Below, piece after piece: positions 7,270 through 14,823 of a DNA stretch of 64,000 nt. Under the pieces are notes generated by a model. The model searched no databases. It saw nothing but the letters and a program-made list of their open reading frames with translations, and was not told the origin of the DNA. The stretch covers positions 1 through 64,000 of the forward strand of contig JBQTIW010000035.1 of the NCBI GenBank assembly GCA_052387735.1, in the 5' to 3' direction. Each line of letters begins with the position of its first letter. Position 1 is the stretch's first letter. The position numbers were made by a program, and so were the translations under genes. This DNA is from RBC101 sp052387735. Lineage in GTDB: Bacteria > Gemmatimonadota > Gemmatimonadetes > Gemmatimonadales > Gemmatimonadaceae.

Positions 7270-7614
7270 TTAGACCCACGCGCCGCTGAAGATCCAGGCG
7301 TAGAGAGCCGTACTCGCGAAAGCAAACAAGCCGCCGGTTTTCCACGCCCGGCCCGGGGGGACGCCGCGGTCCGCCATGGTCCAGGTTGCGCCCAGCGGAA
7401 CACCCACCAGTACCAGGGCGATGAGCGCGCCCCATACGCCGCCGGCAATCCGGACCAGCATCGGCTCGATCACCGGGTACGCCAGGAGGGATGCGACCGC
7501 CGTGGGGAGCAGCAGTGCCGCGCCCTGCCGCTGCACCGCGGTCCGCTCGTCGAATCGGAACCGCGGCACGGCAGGACGGCCCCGCCACTGGCGATCCGGG
7601 AAGGCATCGGACAT
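7270..7614 (-). CDS. Membrane protein of unknown function
   Basis: 114 residues. The N-terminal ~30 residues are polar (RQWRGRPAVPRFRFDERT). Three hydrophobic segments follow: about 32-52 (ALLLPTAVASLLAYPVIEPM), 56-78 (GGVWGALIALVLVGVPLGAT) and 93-112 (GGLFAFASTALYAWIFSGAW). No family recognised. The gene begins 3 bp after the stop of the upstream DinB-like gene and is the last member of the minus-strand series that starts at 10605. No RNA hairpin with a U tract directly follows, but the structured segment at 7170-7254 may end the transcript. Confidence 0.65.
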   Translation of the reverse strand: MSDAFPDRQWRGRPAVPRFRFDERTAVQRQGAALLLPTAVASLLAYPVIEPMLVRIAGGVWGALIALVLVGVPLGATWTMADRGVPPGRAWKTGGLFAFASTALYAWIFSGAWV

Positions 7615-7617
7615 CGC

Positions 7618-8061
7618 CTAGGCTCCGAACTGCCGGAGGTGGTGGTCCAGGTGTTTGTACGCGAACACCCCCCACCCCTCGCCGCTGAGGGGACCGAATG
7701 CAGGATGCTGGGGCCACTCGCGTTCCCTGTCTCTCGCGCAGAAGGTGTCGATCGCCCCCTCGAGCGCTTGGCGTTCCGCCGCCACGCTCAGCGAGTCCTT
7801 GACCACGAGCGCTGGGTCTGTCGGCGCGCTCTTTGGAAACGGAAACACGTAGAGGATCAGTTGCTTGATCGGGAAGTAGCGCAGCGGCGTCCTCCGCACC
7901 GGGAGCGGTCGTTCGCCGGTCGCCATCTGCAGCGCCCACGCCACGTGCCGAATCATTTGCGGTGCCGTCATGCGTCCCCACCGGGGCGTGTGATCGTCGG
8001 TGAGGGTTCCAAACCTGGCGAGGACTTCCTCCCGGTCGTGCGCGTTCCAGAGGGATTTCAT
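7618..8061 (-). CDS. DUF1569-type (DinB superfamily) protein
   Basis: 147 residues from ATG 8059-8061 (KSLWNAHDREEVLARFGTLT); the frame extends further upstream but there lies over the GNAT gene. It shows the DUF1569 pattern. An N-terminal helix precedes PRWGRMTAPQMIRHVAWALQ, which holds one histidine of the DinB metal triad. Then comes the loop PLRYFPIKQLILYVFPFPKS and a C-terminal helix with GVFAYKHLDHHLRQFG, which carries the remaining histidines. DinB-like four-helix proteins bind a divalent metal and several act as thiol-dependent transferases, but DUF1569 members have no assigned reaction. It starts 10 bp after the upstream GNAT gene. Confidence 0.8.
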   Translation of the reverse strand: MKSLWNAHDREEVLARFGTLTDDHTPRWGRMTAPQMIRHVAWALQMATGERPLPVRRTPLRYFPIKQLILYVFPFPKSAPTDPALVVKDSLSVAAERQALEGAIDTFCARDREREWPQHPAFGPLSGEGWGVFAYKHLDHHLRQFGA

Positions 8062-8071
8062 GGCCTGTTCT

Positions 8072-8587
8072 CTATCCTCCTCCGACCAGCGTCCACACCC
8101 CCCACGGACCGGCACTCTTCCGCAGCAGGATCTCGGAATGGCCACGCACGATGGAGTCGGACAGTTCCCCGATACGCACATACCCCTGCCGCTCATAAAA
8201 GCGCTGTGCTGCTGGATTGAACGACGATACCATGACAAATACGTTCGGGGAGACCCGTCGGATTCTCCGCTCGGCGAAGTCCATCAACGCAGCGCCCACG
8301 CCACGCGAACGCCGGGCCGGGTGGACCAGGAGCGAGCGCACGTAACCGACGAGCGTTCCCTGCAACATGAGCAGCAGCAGACCGATCGGCTGTTCGCGCT
8401 CGTCGAGCGCCGCATACGCCTCCTGGCCTGCGAGGTCGATCACCGCCAGGGATTGCTCATAGGTCCTGCCTAACGTGATCCACGGCTCGGACGAGCTCAT
8501 CATGCGCGCGCAGGCAACGGCATGTCGGCCTCGATCGAGTGGGTCGATGGTCACCAGAGATCCCCCGATATCGATCGTGTCACGCAT
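8072..8587 (-). CDS. GNAT-family N-acetyltransferase
   Basis: 171 residues from ATG 8585-8587 (MRDTIDIGGSLVTIDPLD). The GNAT core is clear. Strand LLLLMLQGTLVGYVRSLLVH leads into the acetyl-CoA pyrophosphate loop RRSRGVGAALMDFAE (R/QxxGxG/A motif) at about 110-125. Then comes the C-terminal FNPAAQRFYERQGYVRIGE, which is the usual Y-E-x-x-G-F/Y motif. The start overlaps the end of the CPBP protease gene by 8 bp, so the genes are coupled. Substrate (small molecule, peptide or protein N-terminus) is not inferable. Confidence 0.85.
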   Translation of the reverse strand: MRDTIDIGGSLVTIDPLDRGRHAVACARMMSSSEPWITLGRTYEQSLAVIDLAGQEAYAALDEREQPIGLLLLMLQGTLVGYVRSLLVHPARRSRGVGAALMDFAERRIRRVSPNVFVMVSSFNPAAQRFYERQGYVRIGELSDSIVRGHSEILLRKSAGPWGVWTLVGGG

Positions 8588-9278
8588 CGGCGGGCCGGAG
8601 CTCGTTGACGGGGTAGCCCATTTCCTCGGCAAGCCGCCCGTAGGTGAGACCTGCTATCGCGTCGTAGGCCACGTGGACCGCGATCGGCGCCAGGAGCGAT
8701 CCCGTGAGCCACACCAGGCCGTGCATGCCGGCCGCGATCGCGGCGATGATCACCATACTCTTGGCGCCTTGGATCGAATGACCCACGCCGAACGCGAGTG
8801 ACGCAATGGCGGCGGCGCTCCACGCCGACCCAGTGACTCCTTCGAGGAGCGTGAACAGCACGCCGCGGTAGGTGACCTCCTCGGCGACTCCCGCGGCCAG
8901 GGACACTCCCAGCCACAGTCGGCGTTCACCCACCGTCCGCGGCATCGTGAGCTGCACGCGGGGTTCGCGACGTTCCACGGCTCGTCGCCAGTACGGTTTC
9001 ATCACCGTGACGAGTGCCACGCCCGATCCCCCGGCCACGAGCAGGGTGAGCCACCAGCGATTCGGGTGCACATCCAGCGTGACGCCTTCCGCCCACGCGG
9101 CCAGGAGGGACAGCAGGAGAAACACTGCCTGCTGAAGCAGAATCGATCGAAAGAGTGCGGCCCGCGGCGGCCACGGCCGACTCTTCTGCCGGCGAGCGCT
9201 CGCCGTCGCAATGATGGGCAGGCCCACCGCGAACAGGACGATGTGCATCCACCCGGCGGGGCCGACCGACGCTGGCAT
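8580..9278 (-). CDS. CPBP (CAAX/Abi-type) intramembrane metalloprotease
   Basis: 232 residues with about seven hydrophobic segments. The CPBP active-site motifs are intact: EEVTYRGVLFTLLEG (EExxxR) near residue 133, FGVGHSIQG (second-helix His) near 163, and HVAYDAIAG (HxxxD-like) near 200. Such proteases cleave within membranes and act in prenyl-protein processing, bacteriocin self-immunity or sigma-factor signalling. ATG 9276-9278 overlaps the stop of the preceding GNAT gene by one base (TGATG). The genomic context of two GNAT enzymes and an ankyrin protein does not settle the substrate. Confidence 0.88.
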   Translation of the reverse strand: MPASVGPAGWMHIVLFAVGLPIIATASARRQKSRPWPPRAALFRSILLQQAVFLLLSLLAAWAEGVTLDVHPNRWWLTLLVAGGSGVALVTVMKPYWRRAVERREPRVQLTMPRTVGERRLWLGVSLAAGVAEEVTYRGVLFTLLEGVTGSAWSAAAIASLAFGVGHSIQGAKSMVIIAAIAAGMHGLVWLTGSLLAPIAVHVAYDAIAGLTYGRLAEEMGYPVNELRPADA

Positions 9279-9826
9279 CAGGGCGCTGGCACGACGACGA
9301 TGTCGTCGATGGGCACACCGGCGAGGGGGCGACTGAAGTGCACGGTCTCGTGCAGTCGACCGGGACTCCGGCGCTCCTCGGTAAACCCGAGCTTGTTCAG
9401 CACCCGGATCGATGCTTCGTTAGGCGCGTCTGTGCTGGCGCGAAACGTACGATCGCCGAGGACCGCCGCCCCGTACGCCATCACCGCACGCGCCGCCTCT
9501 CCGGCAATCCCCTGTCCCCAGTGATCGGGATGCACGGCGTATCCAATCTCGCGAACCGGTGGTTCATGGAAACACCAGAAGCCGGCCCATCCGATCAGTT
9601 CGTCACGCGCCGCGCGTGCAATGCCAAACAGGCCCGCGCCTTCCGAGGTCCAGAGCCGCAGGCTCCGGTCGAGGAGTCGCTCACGAACCTCTTCGCGGGT
9701 CGACTCGTCACCGTCGAAGAGAAATCGTCGTACGCCAGCGTCGCGGTTGAGGGCGTAGAATCGATCGAGGTCATCGGCAATCAGCGGGCGCAGTGTGAGC
9801 CGCGGTGACCGGATCAGCACGGTCAC
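9278..9826 (-). CDS. GNAT acetyltransferase of the RimJ/RimL type
   Basis: 182 residues starting at GTG 9824-9826, which overlaps the ankyrin gene's stop as GTGA. The long upstream extension of this frame is only a shadow of the ankyrin gene. Typical RimJ/RimL layout is seen. SPRLTLRPLIADDLDRFYAL opens the domain, LIGWAGFWCFHEPPVREIGY forms strands 3-4, and HPDHWGQGIAGEAARAVMAY is the acetyl-CoA loop (QGIAGEA) near residue 110. The C-terminal NEASIRVLNKLGFTEE is the conserved N-x-x-S-x-x-x-x-x-K-x-G-F motif. Proteins of this type acetylate N-terminal amines or small substrates. It is unrelated in detail to the GNAT two genes downstream. Confidence 0.88.
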   Translation of the reverse strand: MTVLIRSPRLTLRPLIADDLDRFYALNRDAGVRRFLFDGDESTREEVRERLLDRSLRLWTSEGAGLFGIARAARDELIGWAGFWCFHEPPVREIGYAVHPDHWGQGIAGEAARAVMAYGAAVLGDRTFRASTDAPNEASIRVLNKLGFTEERRSPGRLHETVHFSRPLAGVPIDDIVVVPAP

Positions 9827-10605
9827 GCCACCTGCACCGGAGGGTTTGGGCCGGACGCGTACCGATCCAACAGTTGCGACAGCTTGCTCGTGCGCCCGGT
9901 ACCGACGAGCGAGCGTGGCGTCGACCCGTCCAGCGCGTGCACCGATGCGTTCGCGCCGTGTCGCAGCAGTTCTTCGACTTCCGCGAGGGAATAGCGTCGC
10001 TTGACCGCATAGGAGAGCGGGGTCCGGCCACTGGCATCGCCGATGTCGGGATCGGCGCCGTGACGCAGCAGCCACTTCACCATTCGGGTCCGCCGCAGCC
10101 GCGTCGCATACAGCAGCGGTGTCTCCCCGTGAAACGTCAGGTCCAGGTTCGCGCCATGTTCGTGCAGGAGCCTGGCCGTGACCACATCGTCGCTCCAGAC
10201 CACCGCCCACAGGCAGTAATCGGGATTGGCCCCCTGCCGGAGCAGGAACCGGGCAAGGGCGCGGTTCTTCCCGCGCGCGATGGCGTGCCACAAGGGACTC
10301 GCCGGGAATGGCTCGTCGTCATCGGGGATCTGCTGCACGGCGTCGACGTTGGCGCCGGCCTTGAGCAGCGTTTTGGCGGTGGCAATCGATGCCGACGTCG
10401 GCCGTCGGGACTTTGCGACCGTGGTCGCGGCACACAGATGCAGCGCCGAGCGGCCGACTCGGTCAGTGGCCGCCGCCAGGTCCGGGTGCGCCCGCAGCGC
10501 CTCGGCCACAACGACGGTGTCCCAGTGTCTGACGGCTTCGAGGAACCGGCTGGCGCCGAGGCGCGCGCCGGGCTTGCGGGATGAGGATTTGCGGCGAGGC
10601 GGCAT
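9823..10605 (-). CDS. Ankyrin-repeat protein
   Basis: 260 residues. A basic N-terminus (PPRRKSSSRKPGARL) precedes five or six ankyrin repeats of about 33 residues: VGRSALHLCAATTV, SPLWHAIARGKNRALARFLL, HGETPLLYATRLRRTRMVKW, SGRTPLSYAVKRRYSLAEVE and DGSTPRSLV. Each carries the TPL-like turn and following GAN/GAD loop (RQGANPD, EHGANLD, RHGADPD, RHGANAS). Ankyrin repeats bind proteins. No signal peptide, so cytoplasmic. It is the first gene of a tightly overlapping block running down to 7270, and may scaffold or inhibit one of the enzymes encoded downstream (inference). Confidence 0.9.
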   Translation of the reverse strand: MPPRRKSSSRKPGARLGASRFLEAVRHWDTVVVAEALRAHPDLAAATDRVGRSALHLCAATTVAKSRRPTSASIATAKTLLKAGANVDAVQQIPDDDEPFPASPLWHAIARGKNRALARFLLRQGANPDYCLWAVVWSDDVVTARLLHEHGANLDLTFHGETPLLYATRLRRTRMVKWLLRHGADPDIGDASGRTPLSYAVKRRYSLAEVEELLRHGANASVHALDGSTPRSLVGTGRTSKLSQLLDRYASGPNPPVQVA

Positions 10606-10678
10606 GCCTAACGATCCACGGGCAGGCAGGAAGGAACTGCGAATCTATCGGTCCTGACCTGCCGTGGCGAGACTCGGT

Positions 10679-10942
10679 TCAGAAAAGTTTCCGAACCCGC
10701 TCGAAGCCCGCCCTGATCTCGTCGGCGAGCGCCCGCGCCGCGCCGCCGATGTCCTCCAGCGCGTCCCGGCCCTCGTCGTCGATTCTCGACGCTCGCCCCT
10801 TCAGTTCGGCGAGCTGCTCGTCGAGCCTGGCCAGCTCATCCCGTGCTTCGGCTTTCGCGAAGTGGACCTGCAGCCGCAGCTCATCGCGCTCCTGCTCCAG
10901 CCGGGTGATGGCCTCCCTCAGCCACTGCCGCCATTCCCTCAT
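10679..10942 (-). CDS. Small coiled-coil protein
   Basis: 87 residues from ATG 10940-10942. This start is favoured over an upstream ATG because GGAG lies 5 bases before it (GGAGACGAA-ATG). Nearly the whole chain is charged heptad-like helix: LREAITRLEQERDELRLQVH and DELARLDEQLAELKGRASRI. It ends with an amphipathic DEIRAGFERVRKLF. No membrane segment. I do not recognise a family; it could be a structural or regulatory coiled coil, and is not in an obvious operon with either neighbour. Confidence 0.65.
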   Translation of the reverse strand: MREWRQWLREAITRLEQERDELRLQVHFAKAEARDELARLDEQLAELKGRASRIDDEGRDALEDIGGAARALADEIRAGFERVRKLF

Positions 10943-10988
10943 TTCGTCTCCAATCGCTGATCTGTTCAAGGTCACTCACACGACACCC

Positions 10989-11321
10989 TCACGCCACCCG
11001 GCGAACGCGTACGGCCGTACCGTAACAGAGGACTTCGCTGACGCCCTGCATGACTTCAGTGGCGTCGTATCGCACACAGATGATCGCGTTCGCACCAAGC
11101 ACTTCGGCGTGCGCGATCATCTGGGCGAAGGCGTCTGCGCGGGTTCGTTCACACAATTCGGTGAGCAGCGAAATGTTCCCGCCCGCCAACGTCTGCAGCG
11201 CGGCACCAATGGTCCCGAACACCGAACGCGACCGAACGACGATTCCGCGGACAACGCCCATCGTTTCCTCGATCTCATGTCCCTCGAGCACCTGCGACAT
11301 CGTGACCATGGCAGCGAGCAT
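10989..11321 (-). CDS. YbjQ-like (UPF0145, heavy-metal-binding-type) protein
   Basis: 110 residues. It carries the family signature: LEGHEIEETMGVVRGIVVRS at residues 13-32, then RTRADAFAQMIAHAEVLGAN and AIICVRYDATEVMQG with a C-terminal strand EVLCYGTAVRVRRV. YbjQ/UPF0145 proteins form pentameric rings; their biochemical role is not established. The start at 11321 has AGGAAGG about five bases upstream; internal ATGs at residues 5 and 8 are alternatives. Stands alone between the coiled-coil gene and a lipoprotein gene. Confidence 0.85.
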   Translation of the reverse strand: MLAAMVTMSQVLEGHEIEETMGVVRGIVVRSRSVFGTIGAALQTLAGGNISLLTELCERTRADAFAQMIAHAEVLGANAIICVRYDATEVMQGVSEVLCYGTAVRVRRVA

Positions 11322-11392
11322 ACGGCCTTCCTGGAGTCGTGTGATGGTACGGATCGGCGACGCGAGACCTCGCGCCGGGTGAACAAGTCTCG

Positions 11393-11911
11393 TTAGGTGC
11401 CTGGCAGCGGGATCGGAATTCTGAGACGCGTTTCGAGGGGCACTGGTGCGCTACCCACAGGCGCGAACCGCATCACAACACGCGTGGTGTCAAAATACGG
11501 GGCGCCCGTGGAGTGCCGCGGGTACTTCGGGGCGGTTGCAAGCACGAGCACCGTGCCCGTGGCCGTATCGGCTGTAGGCACCAGCCCTCCCACCCCCACG
11601 CGGTACACCGTCGCCGAAAAGATACCGCGCTCGTCGACCTGCAGGGTCACGTCCCGGCAGCCGCAGGTGGCGGACACACGCACGCTCCCCTCGATGCCAT
11701 CCAGAGCGTCGCCTCGAGTATTGGTGACCGTCCCGAAAATGACCGCGCAAGCCACCGTGTCCGGTATCTGGGCGGGACGGCCGCACTTCGCCGGTCCGGA
11801 GACCGCAAGGTCGCCCTCACCGAGGCAGGCGGCACTCAGTGTGGCCACGACTACCGCGATCCTGACTCGTGGCGCGAGGTGCCGGGCGAAGCGCCGGGGG
11901 CGCGGCGCCAT
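11393..11911 (-). CDS. Lipoprotein of unknown function with a beta-sandwich-like domain
   Basis: 172 residues from ATG at 11909-11911. The N-terminus is basic (APRPRRFARHLAPRVR) followed by VAVVVATLSAACLGEGD-like hydrophobic sequence ending in the lipobox L-S-A-A-C, so the mature protein should start at that Cys and be membrane-anchored. The body has GTVTNTRGDALDGIEGSVRV and CGCRDVTLQVDERGIFSATV, the look of a carboxypeptidase-regulatory-like beta sandwich. Cysteines at CGRPAQ, VACAV and TCGCRD may form disulfides in the periplasm. A CGTTAGGT copy overlaps the stop region. No function assigned. Confidence 0.65.
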   Translation of the reverse strand: MAPRPRRFARHLAPRVRIAVVVATLSAACLGEGDLAVSGPAKCGRPAQIPDTVACAVIFGTVTNTRGDALDGIEGSVRVSATCGCRDVTLQVDERGIFSATVYRVGVGGLVPTADTATGTVLVLATAPKYPRHSTGAPYFDTTRVVMRFAPVGSAPVPLETRLRIPIPLPGT

Positions 11912-11945
11912 GCACAAACCTGCTGCTGCCGGGACAGCGATCATC

Positions 11946-12740
11946 CTATGGGTGCCGCAACATCAGCGCGATCAGCTCCTTGAGCAGCTTGGCACAGGCA
12001 CTCGCCGTGACGCCGTCCACGTCTCGCGACGGATTGTACTCCACGAGGTCGGCGCCCACTACCGGGCGGTCGATGGCGTGAAGCTGCGCGATGATTTCGC
12101 GTGTCGTGAGGCCTCCGCCTTCCCGATGTGAGACGCCGGGGGCACAACCAGGGTCCAGCGCGTCCACGTCGAGCGAGATGTACACAGGATACCGCAGTAC
12201 CGGGCGGTCGCCGCGGATCCACCGCTGCATGTCGATCACGTCCACTGCAAATCGATCGGCCTGTTCGCGCAAGGGCCCGGTCATGGCGCGAATGCCGACC
12301 TGCACAAGCTGGTCGCACAGTCCCGCTTCCATGATTCGCGCAAACGGACAGGCATGCGAGTGGCGATCCCCGTGGTAGTGATCATACAGATCGTTGTGCG
12401 CGTCGAAGTGGAGGATGCTGAGCCGCGTGTGCTTGCGCCGCACCGCGCTCACGACGGGATGGCTGATCGAGTGGTCGCCACCAAGCGCGATGGGTCGGCC
12501 CCCAGTGTCGAGCAGGCGGGCGATCGCGGTCTCGATATCGGCTCGGTGATCCGTGCCCAACCGCACATCACCGGCGTCGTCGAATGCCCCAGGGACACCG
12601 AGGTCCTGCAGGTGCTCGGACCACATGTTGGACGACTCGCTTCGAAGCTCGCGGCGGATGGTCGCCGGTGCGGCCGCAGATCCGCGAAGGTAGGAAGACG
12701 CGCCGTCGAAGGGAACGCCGATGAGGACGGGAGGAGACAA
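11946..12740 (-). CDS. Ureohydrolase of the arginase/agmatinase family
   Basis: 264 residues, slightly shorter than most agmatinases (about 290-310). All metal-binding motifs of the di-manganese site are present: GGDHSIS near residue 87, FDAHNDLYDHYHGD near 113-126, and SLDVDALDPGCAPGVSHREG near 190. Next comes GADLVEYNPSRDVDG, the usual E-x-x-P motif. The enzyme should hydrolyse a guanidino group, giving urea; agmatine, arginine, guanidinobutyrate and formimidoylglutamate are the family's substrates. Context gives no clue, so no gene symbol is assigned. The C-terminus ends 34 bp before the lipoprotein start. Confidence 0.88.
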   Translation of the reverse strand: MSPPVLIGVPFDGASSYLRGSAAAPATIRRELRSESSNMWSEHLQDLGVPGAFDDAGDVRLGTDHRADIETAIARLLDTGGRPIALGGDHSISHPVVSAVRRKHTRLSILHFDAHNDLYDHYHGDRHSHACPFARIMEAGLCDQLVQVGIRAMTGPLREQADRFAVDVIDMQRWIRGDRPVLRYPVYISLDVDALDPGCAPGVSHREGGGLTTREIIAQLHAIDRPVVGADLVEYNPSRDVDGVTASACAKLLKELIALMLRHP

Positions 12741-12853
12741 GCGCGTGAACGGGAAAACGGTAACGGGTGAACCGGGGAGCCGACGAGGCAGGAGGCGAGT
12801 GAGACCGAATGCCGGAGAAAACGCTGGCCGAGACGGGCGACCAGCTTAGGCGC

Positions 12854-13636
12854 TTACGCGCGTACGTGCTCGAGAAACCGATTGCTGCACAAGAGCACAC
12901 ACCCCTCCGCCCCCGTTCGCGTGGGGCGATGGGACGTACCCGCCAAGGCGCGGTGGTAGTCGCCCTCGCACATCTCGCGTCCTTCGACGACGCAACTCCC
13001 TTGCAGGACGTACAGTTCCTCGACTCCGGCGTGCTCATGTTCGACTAGTGTCGCCTCTGGCTCAGCGCGAACCACAATCAGCTGACGAGCCGGGTCTACT
13101 GCTTGTGTTATCAGCCTGATGGTGATCTGCGGGGTCTGCGGCACCCAGGTCGCATCCGCGGATGGATGAATCGTCGTCCGCACTGCCCCGTCGTCTCCCG
13201 AAGAGAAGTCGAGCAACAGCGTGTCGGCGGTGGCCGTCCACGGGGCGTGCTCCCTTCCCTCGTCCACGCAATCATCGGTCGCAACTGTGGCACGGTTTCC
13301 CTGGAGTTCTCCGCTCAGCACGAACAAACTGCGTGCGCCGGATAGCGCCGCGTCCGGAAGCGCTGCTCCTTTCCGCATGCGGACCAATCGGCTCGTGAGT
13401 CGATCCGTCGAATCGCGATAGAGCTCCTTGGTGGCGACGGATGCGTCTGGTTGGGGAAGCCAGATGCCCTGATCACGGTCGACGAACACCAGGGCGAGCG
13501 CCGTAGTGCGGAGGACCCGGTCCCGCAGAGACGGCGACGGCGCGCGCAGCGGCACCGCCGCGGCCGCAAGCAGCGCGAGGAGCTCCTCCTCGTCGGGGGT
13601 TGCAGGTCCGCTCAACGGGTCTGGTGACGTGGCCAT
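12854..13636 (-). CDS. ChrR-like cupin protein (anti-sigma-type cupin domains)
   Basis: 260 residues with two cupin-like halves. The N-terminal part holds RDQGIWLPQPDASVATKELY and SRLVRMRKGAALPDAALSGA. The C-terminal part has LIVVRAEPEATLVEHEHAGV, then EELYVLQGSCVVEGREMCEG and a DYHRALAGTSHRPTRTGAEG strand, the ChrR cupin pattern with metal-type histidines. ChrR proteins restrain ECF sigma factors through an N-terminal zinc-binding domain; here a short helical N-terminus (EELLALLAAAAVPL) is present but no HxxxCxxC zinc motif. No sigma factor gene is adjacent, so it may be a cupin enzyme or a stand-alone sensor. Confidence 0.7.
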   Translation of the reverse strand: MATSPDPLSGPATPDEEELLALLAAAAVPLRAPSPSLRDRVLRTTALALVFVDRDQGIWLPQPDASVATKELYRDSTDRLTSRLVRMRKGAALPDAALSGARSLFVLSGELQGNRATVATDDCVDEGREHAPWTATADTLLLDFSSGDDGAVRTTIHPSADATWVPQTPQITIRLITQAVDPARQLIVVRAEPEATLVEHEHAGVEELYVLQGSCVVEGREMCEGDYHRALAGTSHRPTRTGAEGCVLLCSNRFLEHVRA

Positions 13637-13699
13637 GAAATCAAAGAAATCGAGGTAGACGCCATGGTCGCAACTCGTGTGGCGGTGCGTCTGTGTAGG

Positions 13700-14314
13700 C
13701 TACGACGTACTTCCACGTCTGGTTCGGTACTCCGTGAGCTGAAATCGTTGTTCCACGATCCAGGCTCCGGCTCGCGAGGGATCGGGTCGCGCAAACTCCC
13801 CTTGCACCGCCGTGAGCAGCGCCGGCGCGTACAGCTCCGTGAGCTTGCGTTTGACGCCACCGTTGACGTCGTAGGTGGTGACCGTCGTCTCGAGAACCTC
13901 CACCAGCACCCCACCCGCAGTCGACTGCCGAGCGGTCGCGGTCTGGTATACGATCGTATCGCCATTCAGTCTCGTGGCGATCACGCGCCCGTTAGGCACC
14001 ACCGGACGCTGGGCCACCCACTTCCGATCGCGGACATCCCACTCATGGAGCACCGTTCCGTCGGACCACACCGTCCGCGAGAACGCGGCGGGGGCATCGG
14101 CGCGCGGGCCGTAGAACACGCGCACAGCCCCGGCCTTGCCACCCTGCTCCACCGCATGCTGCACCGAATCCACCGGCCACTCCATCCGGTCCGTCCCGTT
14201 TGCCAGGTACACCATGACGGCGCCGGCCGACAGAGCCGAGCCCGGCGCCGGCTGCTGCGCTCCGAGGGCCGCCGTGCACAACAGGCAAACACCGAGTGGC
14301 CGAACGAAGCGCAT
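13700..14314 (-). CDS. Exported protein of unknown function
   Basis: 204 residues from ATG 14312-14314. The signal peptide RFVRPLGVCLLCTAALGAQQ has a likely cleavage after ALG-A. The mature part contains LSAGAVMVYLANGTDRMEWP, SRTVWSDGTVLHEWDVRDRK and WIVEQRFQLTEYRTRR. It is mostly beta-strand in character and has no recognised catalytic motif. It is followed upstream by another exported gene (14334-14816, 19 bp away) and may be cotranscribed. No family recognised. Confidence 0.62.
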   Translation of the reverse strand: MRFVRPLGVCLLCTAALGAQQPAPGSALSAGAVMVYLANGTDRMEWPVDSVQHAVEQGGKAGAVRVFYGPRADAPAAFSRTVWSDGTVLHEWDVRDRKWVAQRPVVPNGRVIATRLNGDTIVYQTATARQSTAGGVLVEVLETTVTTYDVNGGVKRKLTELYAPALLTAVQGEFARPDPSRAGAWIVEQRFQLTEYRTRRGSTS

Positions 14315-14333
14315 GATCAGGGGGCGCGGGTGA

Positions 14334-14816
14334 TCAATCGACGCGTGCGACGGCAGCGCGAGGCGCTCGGAGGAGCGCGAACGTTCCATCCGGGCGGACC
14401 ACCCGCGCCACCACGTCAATCGAGCCTCCCGGCCTCCAGTTCGGACCATTGCGTCCAACGAACTCCACCATGGTTGCGCTGGCCGCCCGGGGCTGCTCCT
14501 CCCGGGCCACCCCGATCCAGACCTCCTGGTCGCGCGCGATATACAGCGTATCGAGCTGTACTGCGGGATCGATCGGCGCGGTGCTTGTCAATCGGGCGAT
14601 CACGATCAGCGGATCGCCCCGTGACGTGCTGGGCGGCTGGAACGAGCGCCAGGCCTCTGCCTCGAGAGTCAACGGCGCTGCAGCGCCCGGCAAGCTGAGC
14701 TGTACCCCACGCAACCAGTCCGCAGATGGCGCGTCGGGGAGCGTGGGATCCGATGCGCAAGCCATCAGCTGAACAACCGCGCTGCTTCGGAGGAGGACAT
14801 GCGCCACCGGCGACAC
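14334..14816 (-). CDS. Putative lipoprotein of unknown function
   Basis: 160 residues. I choose GTG 14814-14816 because it places a lipoprotein signal exactly at the N-terminus (SPVAHVLLRSSAVVQLMACA, lipobox L-M-A-C). Upstream in-frame sequence only shadows the DUF411 gene. The mature part has GVQLSLPGAAAPLTLEAEAW and a TLYIARDQEVWIGVAREEQP region, beta-rich. No motif identifies a function. It starts 7 bp after the DUF411 gene's stop, so the two may be one transcript. Confidence 0.6.
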   Translation of the reverse strand: MSPVAHVLLRSSAVVQLMACASDPTLPDAPSADWLRGVQLSLPGAAAPLTLEAEAWRSFQPPSTSRGDPLIVIARLTSTAPIDPAVQLDTLYIARDQEVWIGVAREEQPRAASATMVEFVGRNGPNWRPGGSIDVVARVVRPDGTFALLRAPRAAVARVD

Positions 14817-14823
14817 ACACAAC

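Noticed and set aside
7241..7981. Long minus-strand open frame overlapping the membrane-protein and DinB-like genes
   Set aside because: Arg/Gly-rich shadow translation; the other two frames carry the membrane helices and the DUF1569 motifs.
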